A DNA stretch of 64,000 nucleotides from an uncultured Christensenella sp. (GCA_910578565.1 CAJTQF010000001.1:124001-188000); one strand, 5' to 3'. Shown: positions 41,589 to 51,723, counted from the stretch's first letter. Notes: a model not told the origin generated them from the sequence alone. Translations and numbers: made by a program.

Positions 41589-44500
41589 ATGAAAAAACAA
41601 AGACTGGCGCTTATTATCTTTTTGGCGCTGACGTGCATACTGTGTACGGTTTTTGCTTTCGGCTGTTCGGATAAGGTTACGTATTATACAGTAACTTTTA
41701 TGGACGGACAGACGCAGGTGGGTCAGCCCGTCAAGGTGCAAAAAGGCAAAAGAATAGAGATTTATCCTACCGCTGCCCGTTCCGACGAGAATTACGTCTT
41801 CGATGGTTGGTTTAAGGACGAAGAGCTTGAAAAGGTATGGAATCACGACGTTGAGAGAGTTACCAAAGATATTACATTATGGGCTAACTTTCTTTATGTA
41901 CCCGCGACTCCGAGCAACGTAGCAATGGACGGAAGCGCGTTTTCCAACACGGTAACCTGGTTGCAGCGAAATATAACCGCCGATACCGATTTTAAAGTTG
42001 AAATTATCGGAACGGATATTGTTTCCGGCGGCAAAGACGAGTTTGTTTTCGAGAGCTATAAGGGTCATAACGATATTCATACCGTTAAGTGGACGCCTGC
42101 GCAAAAGCCTTTGGGCGGTTTATATTCCGCGAAAATTTCCGGCGGAACAGCCGATGGAATTACCGTTGACAATCTTATGTTTAAGGGTGCGGGTACTTCC
42201 GAAAATCCTTATCTCATAACTTCGTCAACCGACTTAGCCGTGGTAAATACGCAGGACGTTGCTAAGGGAAGTTACTACAAACTTGCGCAGTCGTTTACCG
42301 CAAGGCTTTCCGCAAACGACGTTCAGGGGAAAGTATTTAACGGAAATCTTAACGGCAACGGCAAGACGGTCACGCTGGAAGCGTCCGATACGGGGCTTTT
42401 CGGTATTCTCGGAGAAAATTCGGAAATTAAAGATTTAACCGTTGCAGGCGCTGTTTCCAACGTTCAAACAAATTGCGCGGGCGCAATTGCTGGCGTGAAC
42501 AAAGGTAAAATTTCCTTCTGCACGGTTTCGGCAGGTTTGGACAGCGCGGTAGGTTCGGTCGGCACGCTTACGGGTGGCAAGGACGGAATAGAAGGCGGCA
42601 TTGCAGGCGTTGCCGGAATAAACTACGGCGAAATTTCCTGCTGTACTTATTCGGGTACGGTTAAGGCAAACGTAGGCGGCGCGGGCATCACGGTAATAAA
42701 TAACGGCATCGTTTCGCTATGTTCTTTCACAGGTACGATAGGTGCGGCAAACTCGGTTGAAACGGGCAATTCAACCAAGGCGTACAGCTATATCGGCGGT
42801 ATTGCCGCAATAAATTACGCAGTTATAGAAAAGAGTTCAACGGACGGAAGCGGCAAACTTCTGGCTCAGCGCGGCGCGGGCGGGTTAAACGATTATGTCG
42901 GCGGAATAGTTGCGGTAAACCAAAACGGCGCAACGGTAAGCGAATGCTGGTTTGACGGCATACGCGTCCACGGAAACAAAAATGTAGGCGGAATTGCCGG
43001 AGCCAACGCGGGAACGATAACCTATTGTTATGCGGGCGGCGACTATCATTCGGGTTCTAAAAATCACAGCTATGTCGGCGGACTCGGCGAAGTGGGCGGT
43101 ATCGTCGGACTTCTGCAAGCTGGCGGCAGTGTGTCAAACTGCTTTGTAACTTCCAACGTTTACGCCTATTCGGGCAACGCGTACAAAGTGGCAAATACTT
43201 CTTTGAACTGTATTTATCTCTCGGGCAATTTAGATAACAGAAGCGATACGGTAACGGTAAAAGCGGGTGAAGGAAACGGAAATACCGAAATCGAGCTCAG
43301 CGGCGGTTTTGCGGCAAAAAATTATCCGCTTGTATTGACCGACGAACAGCTGACTGCGTTGAACGGTTCGGGCAGCGCGTTTACAGATAAGACGAACGTA
43401 CGCCTTGTTTGCGAGAGTGAGAGTACCGTTATAGAACACATTATAACCGTTGTAATAGGCGGTAGGGAAATAGGAACGGTAAGCAGCGTTGCGGGCAACA
43501 GTATTTCGCTCAAAGAATATGCGCCTTCAAGCGTTCCCGCGGGACATTATTTTGCGGGCTGGGCTGTTGCCGAAAACGGCGAATCGGTATTTGCAGAAAA
43601 CGCGCAGATAAGCTATACCGCGATAGAAAATTACGGCGCGGACAGAATAACGCTTTACCCCGTATTTATAGAAGGCGAAAAACCGCAGTCGAAAGTGTTG
43701 AGCGTTGCTTTGTGGACGCGATACGTCAATGAAGAAACCGCGAAAGCGCTGTTTGAAGCGTTTAAGGTTTCAACGTATTTCGCAGACGGCTACGAAGTGG
43801 TCTACACTGCTCTTTCGTCAAGCAACAATGCAAATTATAAAGCCGATTACGAGAGCGGCGATTACAATGTTGCGTTTGCATATAAGTCGTCCGCGGTAGA
43901 CGAATGGCAGGTTTCGATAACGCAGATTTATATTTTCAGCGTAAACGACAGCGCGTATACTACGCTCAAAGTCGGTTTAAACAGTTCCGACGGCGTGGTC
44001 GTAGCATTCGGTGAATTCTTAAAGTCGGAAACGGCTAAAAAGATAATGAACCCCGATTACGTTACAGAAGCTGAAGCCGATAAAATCGAAATCACTTTAA
44101 TGCACAACGGAGCGCAGTACGGCGAAAAGCTGACCGTATCCAACGCAACCGACGCGGTTGACGTTACTCTTCCCACAGCCGAAGGCGACAATTTTATAGG
44201 CTGGGCGTTGACCGAAGAAATGGCGGATGGAGAAACTCTTTTAAAGGGTTCCAAATGCTATGCCGATTTGGTATCTTACGCTTCGCAGGGAAAATTAACC
44301 CTGTATGCAAGATTTGCGGAGAGCGCGCTGCCGGTGTCCTTGAAAGTTGCGGTTTATAAAAAGTTTATCGACCAGCCGGTAGCCGACGCTTTAACTGCGG
44401 CGTTTGCTAAATATTGTTCAGACAACTCTATACAGTGCGACGAATTGCAGATTGACCTTATTACCACCGGCAATGGAGCGGCGTTTACGTCCGACGCGTC

Positions 44501-44714
44501 TGATTATGACGTGGCAATCGGGCATAAAGGCGGAACGTCGTTCACGGCTATTGAAACGCTGACGGTTGCTATGCAACTGAATGAGGCTAACGGCGGAACG
44601 GTGGCAAGCGACAGAAAAGCCGAACGGCTTACCGACAGTGAAATTGCACAGGCGTTTATGGCGTTTTTGCAGACGGATGAAGGCAAAGCCGCATTAACGG
44701 CGACTGCCGAATAA
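41589..44714 (+). CDS. GLUG-repeat lipoprotein with duplicated C-terminal modules
   Basis: 1,041 residues from ATG 41589 (GGGGG site just before). Lipobox FAFGC, then one InlB B-repeat (YVFDGWFKDEELEKVW), a beta domain, and about six GLUG-type repeats (VGGIVAVNQNGATVSEC, VGGIAGANAGTITYC). The C-terminal third has two cysteine-free InlB-like modules alternating with two copies of a roughly 90-residue module (SVALWTRYVNEETAKALFEAF and LKVAVYKKFIDQPVADALTA) resembling the start of a solute-binding protein. A surface adhesin or glycan-binding role is likely. First gene of a three-gene operon with two esterase-type genes. Confidence 0.7.
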   Translation: MKKQRLALIIFLALTCILCTVFAFGCSDKVTYYTVTFMDGQTQVGQPVKVQKGKRIEIYPTAARSDENYVFDGWFKDEELEKVWNHDVERVTKDITLWANFLYVPATPSNVAMDGSAFSNTVTWLQRNITADTDFKVEIIGTDIVSGGKDEFVFESYKGHNDIHTVKWTPAQKPLGGLYSAKISGGTADGITVDNLMFKGAGTSENPYLITSSTDLAVVNTQDVAKGSYYKLAQSFTARLSANDVQGKVFNGNLNGNGKTVTLEASDTGLFGILGENSEIKDLTVAGAVSNVQTNCAGAIAGVNKGKISFCTVSAGLDSAVGSVGTLTGGKDGIEGGIAGVAGINYGEISCCTYSGTVKANVGGAGITVINNGIVSLCSFTGTIGAANSVETGNSTKAYSYIGGIAAINYAVIEKSSTDGSGKLLAQRGAGGLNDYVGGIVAVNQNGATVSECWFDGIRVHGNKNVGGIAGANAGTITYCYAGGDYHSGSKNHSYVGGLGEVGGIVGLLQAGGSVSNCFVTSNVYAYSGNAYKVANTSLNCIYLSGNLDNRSDTVTVKAGEGNGNTEIELSGGFAAKNYPLVLTDEQLTALNGSGSAFTDKTNVRLVCESESTVIEHIITVVIGGREIGTVSSVAGNSISLKEYAPSSVPAGHYFAGWAVAENGESVFAENAQISYTAIENYGADRITLYPVFIEGEKPQSKVLSVALWTRYVNEETAKALFEAFKVSTYFADGYEVVYTALSSSNNANYKADYESGDYNVAFAYKSSAVDEWQVSITQIYIFSVNDSAYTTLKVGLNSSDGVVVAFGEFLKSETAKKIMNPDYVTEAEADKIEITLMHNGAQYGEKLTVSNATDAVDVTLPTAEGDNFIGWALTEEMADGETLLKGSKCYADLVSYASQGKLTLYARFAESALPVSLKVAVYKKFIDQPVADALTAAFAKYCSDNSIQCDELQIDLITTGNGAAFTSDASDYDVAIGHKGGTSFTAIETLTVAMQLNEANGGTVASDRKAERLTDSEIAQAFMAFLQTDEGKAALTATAE

Positions 44715-44734
44715 CCGGAAAGGGGGATAAATTT

Positions 44735-46759
44735 GTGAAAAACGAAAATATTCAGAAGCCGCCCTTAAACGAAAGATTTAAAAACTTTTTCGTAAAACTT
44801 GGCGGAATACTTAAAAGATTTTTTATCAACGTCTGGAAAGATAAATCCAAGCGTATGATGGCGATAGCAAGCTGTCTGATATTCTTCGGCGCGCTGTTCG
44901 CGTTTATAGTCAACATAAACGTGGGAGCCGTAAACGTTTCGTCGTTCAAGCTGGAAACGGGCGAAAAGACCTGGGTGGTCGCAGACGTGTATAAGCCGAA
45001 AAAGGCTACGGCGGAAAACAAAGCGCCGTGCGTTATCGTCTGCCCCGGCTATCAGCGTACCAAGGAAACGCAGGCGGCATATAACCTTGAGCTTTCCCGC
45101 CGCGGTTACGTCGTGGTTTGTCTCGACCCCTACAGTCAGGGCGAGTCCGGCTCTACCGACCAGACCGCCGCACAGGTGGGATACGGACTCTTTGCCGTAA
45201 TAGAGCACGTGACCGAGACTGACGAAAACGGCAACGGAAAAAATTTCAACTACGTCGACCTTGAAAACGTCGGCATTGCGGGACACTCCGCAGGCGGCAA
45301 CGCTTGTATTTATGCAATGTCGCGTTACGGTACGTACAACAACCGGAAGATACAGTCCGTATATATTTCAGGTTACGTCCGCAACAATATTTTAAAAGAC
45401 GACAGTCTCGCCACGCTCAAAAACGTATCCTGCAATATAGGTCTTTCGTATGCGCGCTATGACGAAGGCGCATACCAGAACGAAGGTACGAGTACGTCGG
45501 TTGACGACGAAAATGCAAATTCATTGGACTATTCCGATATGCGCTATACGGTATCGGCGATAAACATCGTTAATTCGGGAATTTATGCGCACGAAGGTTC
45601 TGAAGAAAACTTTGTAAAAGAAGTGGTAATCGACGATTACTACGGCAGTCCTGACGACTATTCTTTCCGCGTCGTCCATAACGAAAAAACCATTCACGGT
45701 TTGCAGCCTTACGACAACCTGTCGATAGCTCATATGATAGAGTTTTTTGATTACGTTTTCGAAGACGCTACGGGCGGGAGCTCGCTGGCAACCACAAATC
45801 AGGTGTGGTGGATTAAAGAGATATTCCAGGGGCTGTATCTTGCGGGTATGTTCCTGTTTGTTCTTTCGGAAGGCGCGCTTTTACTCAGAACGAAATTTTT
45901 TGCAACGGGAGTACACGAGCCGCAGCCTATGAGCCGCAACGACTCTAAAATAGACAAACTTATATTCTGGGGAATATTTGTAGTCTGCGCTTTGTTTGCG
46001 TGCTTCTCTTACGACTGGATGGCGACGCTGTCCGCCAAATGGTTTACGACGGGCGTAGGTTCGGCTGCGGGCGGGCTTACCTGGTTGTTCCCGCAGAGAA
46101 TGACCAACGCCGTAATGTTATGGTCTGTCGTCAACGGACTTTTGGGATTGGGATTGTTTCTGCTCGCTCATTTCCTGAGGCACAGAAGGCGGGGCGCAAC
46201 GCTTGTGAATTTAAAGGAAAAGCCCACGAACGTACTTAAAATGCTGTTGCTTGCGTTTATTCTGTTCTGTTCTTTCTACGCTATAATAGACGTGCTGTAC
46301 CTGATATTCCATATTGATGCAAGGTTCTTCTTCGTATGCGCAAGACCGTTGTTCTTCTCAACGAACTGGCGGCTTCTGGTGCTTGCGCTGATGTATATGC
46401 CGATGTTCTTCCTGTTCTATTTCACGAACTCGGTAAGGGTAAACTGTTCTATGCGCAACGCGCGTTGGGGAAATGTCGGAAGCGTTGTAATCGCTTGTCT
46501 TGCAAACTCCGTGGGACTTATTTCCATTATCTTCCTGCAATACGTCGTGTTTGCCGCTACGGGCGCGGTATGGCTGACGACAAACTGGCTGTATGTCAAT
46601 CTGCTTTGGGGTGTAGTGCCTATGATGATACTGCTGCCAATATTCAACCGCTATTTTTACAATAAAACCGGCAAGGTATATCTCGGCGCGTTCGTAAGCT
46701 GTCTGATATTCATTATGATGACGCTTACCAACACCGTAACTTATCTGCCCCTTATGTAA
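44735..46759 (+). CDS. alpha/beta hydrolase fused to polytopic membrane domain
   Basis: 674 residues from GTG 44735 (AAGGGGG 8 bases upstream). One N-terminal helix (about residues 38-58), then an alpha/beta hydrolase domain (75-345) with VCPGYQRTKE, LDPYSQGESG and the nucleophile elbow GIAGHSAGGNA; HGLQPYDN may hold the catalytic His. Residues 355-674 form about seven membrane helices. The hydrolase should face outside. Substrate unknown; operon partners suggest ester removal from a cell-surface or dietary glycan, or modification of envelope lipid. Confidence 0.72.
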   Translation: MKNENIQKPPLNERFKNFFVKLGGILKRFFINVWKDKSKRMMAIASCLIFFGALFAFIVNINVGAVNVSSFKLETGEKTWVVADVYKPKKATAENKAPCVIVCPGYQRTKETQAAYNLELSRRGYVVVCLDPYSQGESGSTDQTAAQVGYGLFAVIEHVTETDENGNGKNFNYVDLENVGIAGHSAGGNACIYAMSRYGTYNNRKIQSVYISGYVRNNILKDDSLATLKNVSCNIGLSYARYDEGAYQNEGTSTSVDDENANSLDYSDMRYTVSAINIVNSGIYAHEGSEENFVKEVVIDDYYGSPDDYSFRVVHNEKTIHGLQPYDNLSIAHMIEFFDYVFEDATGGSSLATTNQVWWIKEIFQGLYLAGMFLFVLSEGALLLRTKFFATGVHEPQPMSRNDSKIDKLIFWGIFVVCALFACFSYDWMATLSAKWFTTGVGSAAGGLTWLFPQRMTNAVMLWSVVNGLLGLGLFLLAHFLRHRRRGATLVNLKEKPTNVLKMLLLAFILFCSFYAIIDVLYLIFHIDARFFFVCARPLFFSTNWRLLVLALMYMPMFFLFYFTNSVRVNCSMRNARWGNVGSVVIACLANSVGLISIIFLQYVVFAATGAVWLTTNWLYVNLLWGVVPMMILLPIFNRYFYNKTGKVYLGAFVSCLIFIMMTLTNTVTYLPLM

Positions 46760-46765
46760 ACTGTT

Positions 46766-47962
46766 ATGAAAATTAAAAAAATTATTGTTTCGATTGTGAC
46801 GGTTGTTACCGTCGCGCTCGGTTTACTCGTATTCTTTTCAGAACCGTGGCAGACGGTGCATTTACCAGCCAAACCTTCATTGCCTGAAAAAGTTTCGTTA
46901 CTTGACGGGGAAAAACTTAAAGATGAAGGATACGTGCGATGGATAGGCAGAACGGAATATTCGGAAGGGCAAGTGTATTGTTACTATACGGCGACGGGTT
47001 TTAAGGTAAAGTTTACGGGAACGGAACTTAAAGTTACTTTTAACGCGACCAATACGGAATCGGATAAAAACCGCCCTTATTTTATTACAAGCGTAGATAA
47101 CGAAACCGCGCCCGAAGGCAAAAGTTTTTCGCTCACGGAAAATACGCAAACGGTTACCGTTGCGGAAAACTTGTCAGACGGTACGCATACCGTAACGGTC
47201 TTGAAGAGAAGCGAACCCGAAAATTCGCTTACTTCGGTTAAAAAAATCGAAACGGACGGCGAATTTAATGCGCCTGAAAAGCATACCGGTTTAAAATTTC
47301 AGATTTTAGGCGGCTCGGGTATTTCGGGACACGGTTGCTTGGGTAGCGCTGGCGAAGAGTGGACGACCGCAAACTCGTCGTCGTTAAACGGTTTCGGATA
47401 TCTTGCCGCCAAACGCTTCGGCGCGGAAACGCAGTTTGTGTCCAACAGTGGTATGGGGCTTTTGTGGAGCTATCGCGGCGTGGAAAATCTGTCTGCCGCT
47501 TACAACGCCACGGGGCTGATTGCGGAATACAATAATAACGGCAGTACCAAATCCGTTAAAGCTACGGGTGAATGGAACCACTCAAACTGGATTCCCGACG
47601 CGGTAATAGTAAACATTGGCGGTAACGATTGGAATTCGCACATAAGCCCGCTTTCGGGTACCGCGCGGATAACCGCCGAAACACAGTTTAAGAATGCGGT
47701 TAAAGATTTGCTTACGCGTATTCATAACCTGTATCCGGATGCGAAGGTTGTATGGACTTGTAACAGTACAAGAAGCGGCAGCGGCGCGCTTGCAAACGAA
47801 GCGGTCGGCGAACTTGAATTTAAGAACAGTATAAGGCTTGTTGCCATTGACGAAACGAAAGACGGAGCAGACAACCACGCGGGCGCGGCAACCCAGATTG
47901 CCAATGCGAAAACCGTTGCCGACGCTATTACTTCATCGTTCGGTTTAGAACAAATTGTTTGA
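46766..47962 (+). CDS. exported CE2-like SGNH esterase
   Basis: 398 residues. A signal anchor (residues 5-25) precedes a jelly-roll domain (about 50-165; VRWIGRTEYSEGQVYCYYT, FKVKFTGTELKV) as in carbohydrate esterase family 2, followed by an SGNH domain with GGSGISGHG (Ser block), VIVNIGGNDWN and DNHAGAATQIANA (Asp/His block). CE2 enzymes deacetylate xylan or mannan side groups. The third gene of the operon, 6 bases after the hydrolase gene. Confidence 0.78.
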   Translation: MKIKKIIVSIVTVVTVALGLLVFFSEPWQTVHLPAKPSLPEKVSLLDGEKLKDEGYVRWIGRTEYSEGQVYCYYTATGFKVKFTGTELKVTFNATNTESDKNRPYFITSVDNETAPEGKSFSLTENTQTVTVAENLSDGTHTVTVLKRSEPENSLTSVKKIETDGEFNAPEKHTGLKFQILGGSGISGHGCLGSAGEEWTTANSSSLNGFGYLAAKRFGAETQFVSNSGMGLLWSYRGVENLSAAYNATGLIAEYNNNGSTKSVKATGEWNHSNWIPDAVIVNIGGNDWNSHISPLSGTARITAETQFKNAVKDLLTRIHNLYPDAKVVWTCNSTRSGSGALANEAVGELEFKNSIRLVAIDETKDGADNHAGAATQIANAKTVADAITSSFGLEQIV

Positions 47963-47987
47963 TATTCATCAAAAATATTTATTATAG

Positions 47988-48017
47988 AAAGCCGCAACTT
48001 TCAAAAGTTGCGGCTTT
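47988..48017 (+). terminator. intrinsic terminator of the surface operon
   Basis: AAAGCCGCAACTTT pairs with AAAGTTGCGGCTTT; a strong 14-bp stem. Confidence 0.8.
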
Positions 48018-48024
48018 CGGTTTG

Positions 48025-48740
48025 TTAAAAGACAACCCCACGCTAAGCGTGGGGATAAAAAGTTTTAGCTATGGACAGAAAAAGTCTCCAATGATAAAAT
48101 TGAAGTGGCTACCAACCGCAACAAGAAATCAAAGGAGAATCCATGGATGAATTAAGTTTAACACATTGTAAATACGAAAGCAAGTACCATATAATTTTTG
48201 CTCCAAAATTTCGTAGACGGGCAATATACGGAAAGCTAAAAGTAGAAACAGGAAAGATATTGCGTAAGTTGTGTGAGTACAAAAAGATAGAAATTTTGGA
48301 AGCAAATGCGTGTCCGGACCACATACATATGCTAATTTCAATACCGCCTAAGTATAGTATCTCGCAAATAGTAGGATATTTGAAAGGCAAAAGCAGTCTA
48401 ATGATATTCGACAAGTTTGCAAATTTGAAATACAAGTACGGGAACAGACACTTTTGGTGCAAAGGATACTATGTGGGTACGGTAGGAAGAAATGAAAAGA
48501 AGATAGCAGAATATATACAAAATCAGTTGCAAGAAGATATAGCAAATGAGCAGTTAACAATGAAAGAGTATATAGACCCGTTTGGAGAGAACGGCAAAAA
48601 ATAAGGCTGCTTTAGCAGCAGCCTGAAAATAATTGCGGTTGGCAGCTTCTTCACCGCACGAATAGTGCTGCCGGTACCATGCCCTTATAGGGCTACCACA
48701 AACTACGCGTTTTACGCGTAGTAATGATTGCCTTTGGCGC
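48025..48740 (+). mobile_element. IS200/IS605-type insertion (tnpA only)
   Basis: Single transposase gene flanked by subterminal hairpins: left CCCCACGC-TAA-GCGTGGGG (48036-48054) and right ACTACGCGT-TTT-ACGCGTAGT (48702-48722). There are no terminal inverted repeats or tnpB, as in IS200-type elements, which move as single-stranded DNA. The exact ends are estimated. It sits just after a terminator at the edge of the mobile island. Confidence 0.75.
48143..48604 (+). CDS. tnpA: IS200/IS605 Y1 transposase TnpA
   Basis: 153 residues, full length for the family. SKYHIIFAPKFRRR is the typical start; CPDHIHMLISIPP holds the HUH metal motif; the nucleophile Tyr is in KKIAEYIQNQL. It acts as a dimer nicking single-stranded hairpin ends. 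AGGAG lies before ATG 48143, and GGCTGCT/AGCAGCC forms a stem after the stop. Confidence 0.93.
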   Translation: MDELSLTHCKYESKYHIIFAPKFRRRAIYGKLKVETGKILRKLCEYKKIEILEANACPDHIHMLISIPPKYSISQIVGYLKGKSSLMIFDKFANLKYKYGNRHFWCKGYYVGTVGRNEKKIAEYIQNQLQEDIANEQLTMKEYIDPFGENGKK

Positions 48741-48927
48741 ACGAACCTAACACACCGCAATTCCAGTCAATAGCCTTTTGCGGCATAAAGTAGCCGATAT
48801 CGCAAGCAATAAAAGCGTTTTTAAGCCTTGATAAGTTAAAGCTGATAGTTTAATCGTAATACATAATGAAAAGCCGTACAGCCTAAATTGCACGACTTTA
48901 AGATACAAAAAAACAAAGCCGACTTTC

Positions 48928-50409
48928 CTAACTAACGAAAAGTTCGACTTTGTTACTGATTGGTGACCCCGACGAGGTTAAAGGCGAACTATTAAGTTGT
49001 TCAAAAGTTACCGTTTTTGCTTGTCCTTTGTAGTTGAAAGTAATTACAAAGTGATCGTCATAAAGGTAGATGCTGTTTACAAAGGTATCAATAAGCCGTT
49101 GCTTGCCTTCTTGCGTGGATATGTCTATCTTTCGCAAGTTTAAAAATGCAAATAGCAGTTGTTCTTTTGTAAGCACTGGATTTGTAACTTTTGCTTGGAA
49201 CAGTTCGGATTCAAGATTACTCTTTTGTTCTTCAAGCTCGTCGAGCATTTTTTTCGTCGTGGACGAGAAAATTCCTTGCGCGATTGCTTCCGCTAAATTC
49301 CGTAGCTTTTTCTCAACTTCATCAAGCTGATTTTGTACAACGATTGCCGTATTATCTTCTTGCGATTGCATTTCGTAAACACGTTCAACAAGTTCTTCCA
49401 AAACTTCATCGCTTGAAATTAAGGAAAGGATTTCGTCGATAACAAGTTCTTCTAACCAATCTTTCTTGACAGTTTTCTTGTCGCATTTGTGTTGCTTTGA
49501 TTGATTGCAACGATAGTAACGGTATTTCTTATCGGTATGGCTTGTACCGATTTCGCCCGTCATCATTGCACCGCACTTGCCGCAAAAAAGTTTTGTGGTG
49601 AGCAAATAATCATCTTCGCTTCTGTGCATAGCAGGAGCTTTTTTATTGACTTTCATTTTTGCTTGCACAGCGTTAAAATCTTCTTCGCTGACAAGAGCGG
49701 GAATGGCGTTTGGAATTATTATGTCGCCGAACTTGTATTCTCCTATGTACTTGCGGTTGGTAAGAATGCGAAACACAGCATTGTAGTTCATAGAGTAGCC
49801 ACGATTTTTAACACCACGTGAAGTAAGGAGTTTTGCTATGTTGTTTACTCTTGTACCGCCGAGATAGAGAGAGTAAATCTCTTTTACGATAGGGGCAGTT
49901 GCTTCATCAATTTGATAATGACTTTGCTCATCTACATAGTAACCGAACGGAGCGCGAACGCCGTTTGCCTTCGCTTTGAGTGCGTTTTCCGTCATGCCAC
50001 GCTTGACCTTCTCGGAAAGTTCGGCGGAGTAGTATTCGGCATAGCCTTCCAAGATGGATTCAAGCAAAATTCCGTCTGCACCTTGCGAAATACTTTCTTT
50101 TGCGGAGATAACACGAACGCCGTTCTTTTTGAGTACATTCTTGTAGTAAGCACTATCATAGCGGTTGCGGGCAAAGCGATCTAATTTCCATACAAGAACA
50201 GTATCGAACAAGTTTTTATAACTGTCCTTAATCATGTGCTGAAATTCAGGGCGATGGTCTGTCTTTGCTGATTGTGCTCTGTCTATGTAGTTGCCGACAA
50301 CTTGAATATTGTTGAACTCGGCGTACTGCATACACTCTCGGAGCTGACCTTCAATACTCGCTTCATTTTGTTTTTCCGAACTGAATCGGGCGTATATAAC
50401 TGCTTTCAT
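48928..50409 (-). CDS. large serine recombinase
   Basis: 493 residues. The N-terminal resolvase domain has VIYARFSSEKQNEASIEGQL with the catalytic Ser, and LVWKLDRFARNR; then the recombinase domain (GVRAPFGYYVDE, YNAVFRILTNRKYIGEY), a zinc-ribbon (LFCGKCGAMM ... CNQSKQHKC) and a coiled coil (EEQKSNLESEL). It integrates or excises the surrounding element at att sites. The last residues (PLTSSGSPISN) run through a possible att sequence. The start is 2 bases from the Thg1-like stop: same operon. Intact by sequence. Confidence 0.93.
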   Translation of the reverse strand: MKAVIYARFSSEKQNEASIEGQLRECMQYAEFNNIQVVGNYIDRAQSAKTDHRPEFQHMIKDSYKNLFDTVLVWKLDRFARNRYDSAYYKNVLKKNGVRVISAKESISQGADGILLESILEGYAEYYSAELSEKVKRGMTENALKAKANGVRAPFGYYVDEQSHYQIDEATAPIVKEIYSLYLGGTRVNNIAKLLTSRGVKNRGYSMNYNAVFRILTNRKYIGEYKFGDIIIPNAIPALVSEEDFNAVQAKMKVNKKAPAMHRSEDDYLLTTKLFCGKCGAMMTGEIGTSHTDKKYRYYRCNQSKQHKCDKKTVKKDWLEELVIDEILSLISSDEVLEELVERVYEMQSQEDNTAIVVQNQLDEVEKKLRNLAEAIAQGIFSSTTKKMLDELEEQKSNLESELFQAKVTNPVLTKEQLLFAFLNLRKIDISTQEGKQRLIDTFVNSIYLYDDHFVITFNYKGQAKTVTFEQLNSSPLTSSGSPISNKVELFVS

Positions 50410-50410
50410 A

Positions 50411-51151
50411 CTATACTCCTAAATAGGGTTCATATTTAAACCATTTTTGCATAAAGTCGCTTGCTGTATCGACCAACCATTTCTCATTCTCATAGCGTCC
50501 GACATAGCCACTACAAACATATTGAGGATAATTGAACCAATCGTCACCAATGTCTTTTAATGCTTTTTTGACATTACTAAATGTACGGCTTTCAGGTGTA
50601 AGATGTTTAAACGAGCAAATTCTATCTATAAATCCACTCATTGCAAATGCTTGACGCGAATGAAAATAGTTTTTTAATTGCGAAGTTGGTAAAATAATTA
50701 TTCTTGCATCAAACGTAAAAGCTTCGCAAGGAGATGTTTTCAATTTTTTTGGTATGTATTGTGAGAACATGGATGAAATATAACCACTTAACAGAGGTAA
50801 TACTTTTTCAATACGGTTTTGAAAGTCTTTGCTATGTTCTATTTGCTCTTTATTTATTAGTAATGAAATTTCATCTTTGAACGAATAAGCGAAAGTAACA
50901 TAAGGAAAATACTTCTTAATGTTTTCCATCACTCGTTTCATTGCTAAATGGAAATCGGGCAAAAATAATTCTATATCACTCTTGAATCTTGCGGTTAAGC
51001 CTTTTCCGTCCAATCGAACAACTATACTTTCGTCGGCTTTAATAGCTGGAACTTGCATAGATATTTCATATTGCTCTAACTTCTCATAAGTAGCTTTTGC
51101 ATAACCATAAGAATAGTTGGGTTGCATTGTCTTTGGTATCGAGTCAATCAT
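50411..51151 (-). CDS. Thg1-like (3'-5' polymerase family) protein
   Basis: 246 residues from the ATG at 51151, chosen because AAGGAG precedes it. VVRLDGKGLTARFK corresponds to the Thg1 metal/GTP motif VxRxDGxxF; FAYSFKDEISLLIN to the second metal block (SDEYS-like); AFTFDARIIILPT to FDAR; and HSRQAFAMSG to the following RQ helix. Thg1 adds G to the 5' end of tRNA-His; bacterial Thg1-like proteins repair truncated tRNA 5' ends in a template-dependent way. Here it lies between an XRE regulator and a serine recombinase, so it is cargo of a mobile element. A role in tRNA repair under phage or toxin attack is speculation. Confidence 0.7.
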   Translation of the reverse strand: MIDSIPKTMQPNYSYGYAKATYEKLEQYEISMQVPAIKADESIVVRLDGKGLTARFKSDIELFLPDFHLAMKRVMENIKKYFPYVTFAYSFKDEISLLINKEQIEHSKDFQNRIEKVLPLLSGYISSMFSQYIPKKLKTSPCEAFTFDARIIILPTSQLKNYFHSRQAFAMSGFIDRICSFKHLTPESRTFSNVKKALKDIGDDWFNYPQYVCSGYVGRYENEKWLVDTASDFMQKWFKYEPYLGV

Positions 51152-51208
51152 TTCATTCTCCTTAATGATATAACAAAACAAACTTGACAGATATAGTCAT
51201 ATTAAAAA

Positions 51209-51571
51209 TCATTTCTTTTGTTCTTGTAAAAGTTTTAATACAGCTTCTTTAAGTTTAGCATTAGCGGCAGAGGACGGATCGAAACACATCTCTATAAATT
51301 CCTGCATACGCTCGTCGTTTTCAAACGCTTTTGGCTGATAATCAAATAGCTTGCCCTGTGGCTCGTCGCACCGTCCAAAGATATAATCAAGCGACACGTC
51401 GTAATAGTTGGCAAACCAAAGTAGAGTTGCGTTAGGAACGTCGGAATGCCCGTTCTCGTAACGGTTGATTGCCGATTGCGTAGTGCCGAGCAAAGCCGCT
51501 ATTTTGACTTGTGATTGCTTTACGCTTTCTCTTAATTGCTTTAATCTTTTACCTATAATATTATCTTGCAT
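51209..51571 (-). CDS. XRE-family regulator
   Basis: 120 residues from ATG 51571 (AAGGAG 6 bases upstream; longer in-frame starts lie in the promoter). Helix-turn-helix: GKRLKQLRESVKQSQVKIAALLGTTQSAINRYENG. Promoter on the minus strand TTGACT-N17-TATAAT near 51590-51620. It heads the XRE/Thg1-like/recombinase operon and may repress it. Confidence 0.9.
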   Translation of the reverse strand: MQDNIIGKRLKQLRESVKQSQVKIAALLGTTQSAINRYENGHSDVPNATLLWFANYYDVSLDYIFGRCDEPQGKLFDYQPKAFENDERMQEFIEMCFDPSSAANAKLKEAVLKLLQEQKK

Positions 51572-51723
51572 ATTAAACTCCTTGCATATCATTATATACG
51601 ATAATCGAATATAAGTCAACGCTTTAATTGCATATTGTAAATTTTAATTTTGAGTCAAGAAACTTTCGACAAAACTTCCAATAAAAAGACACTTTCACCG
51701 CCCATTTATGGGCGGTGAAAGCC

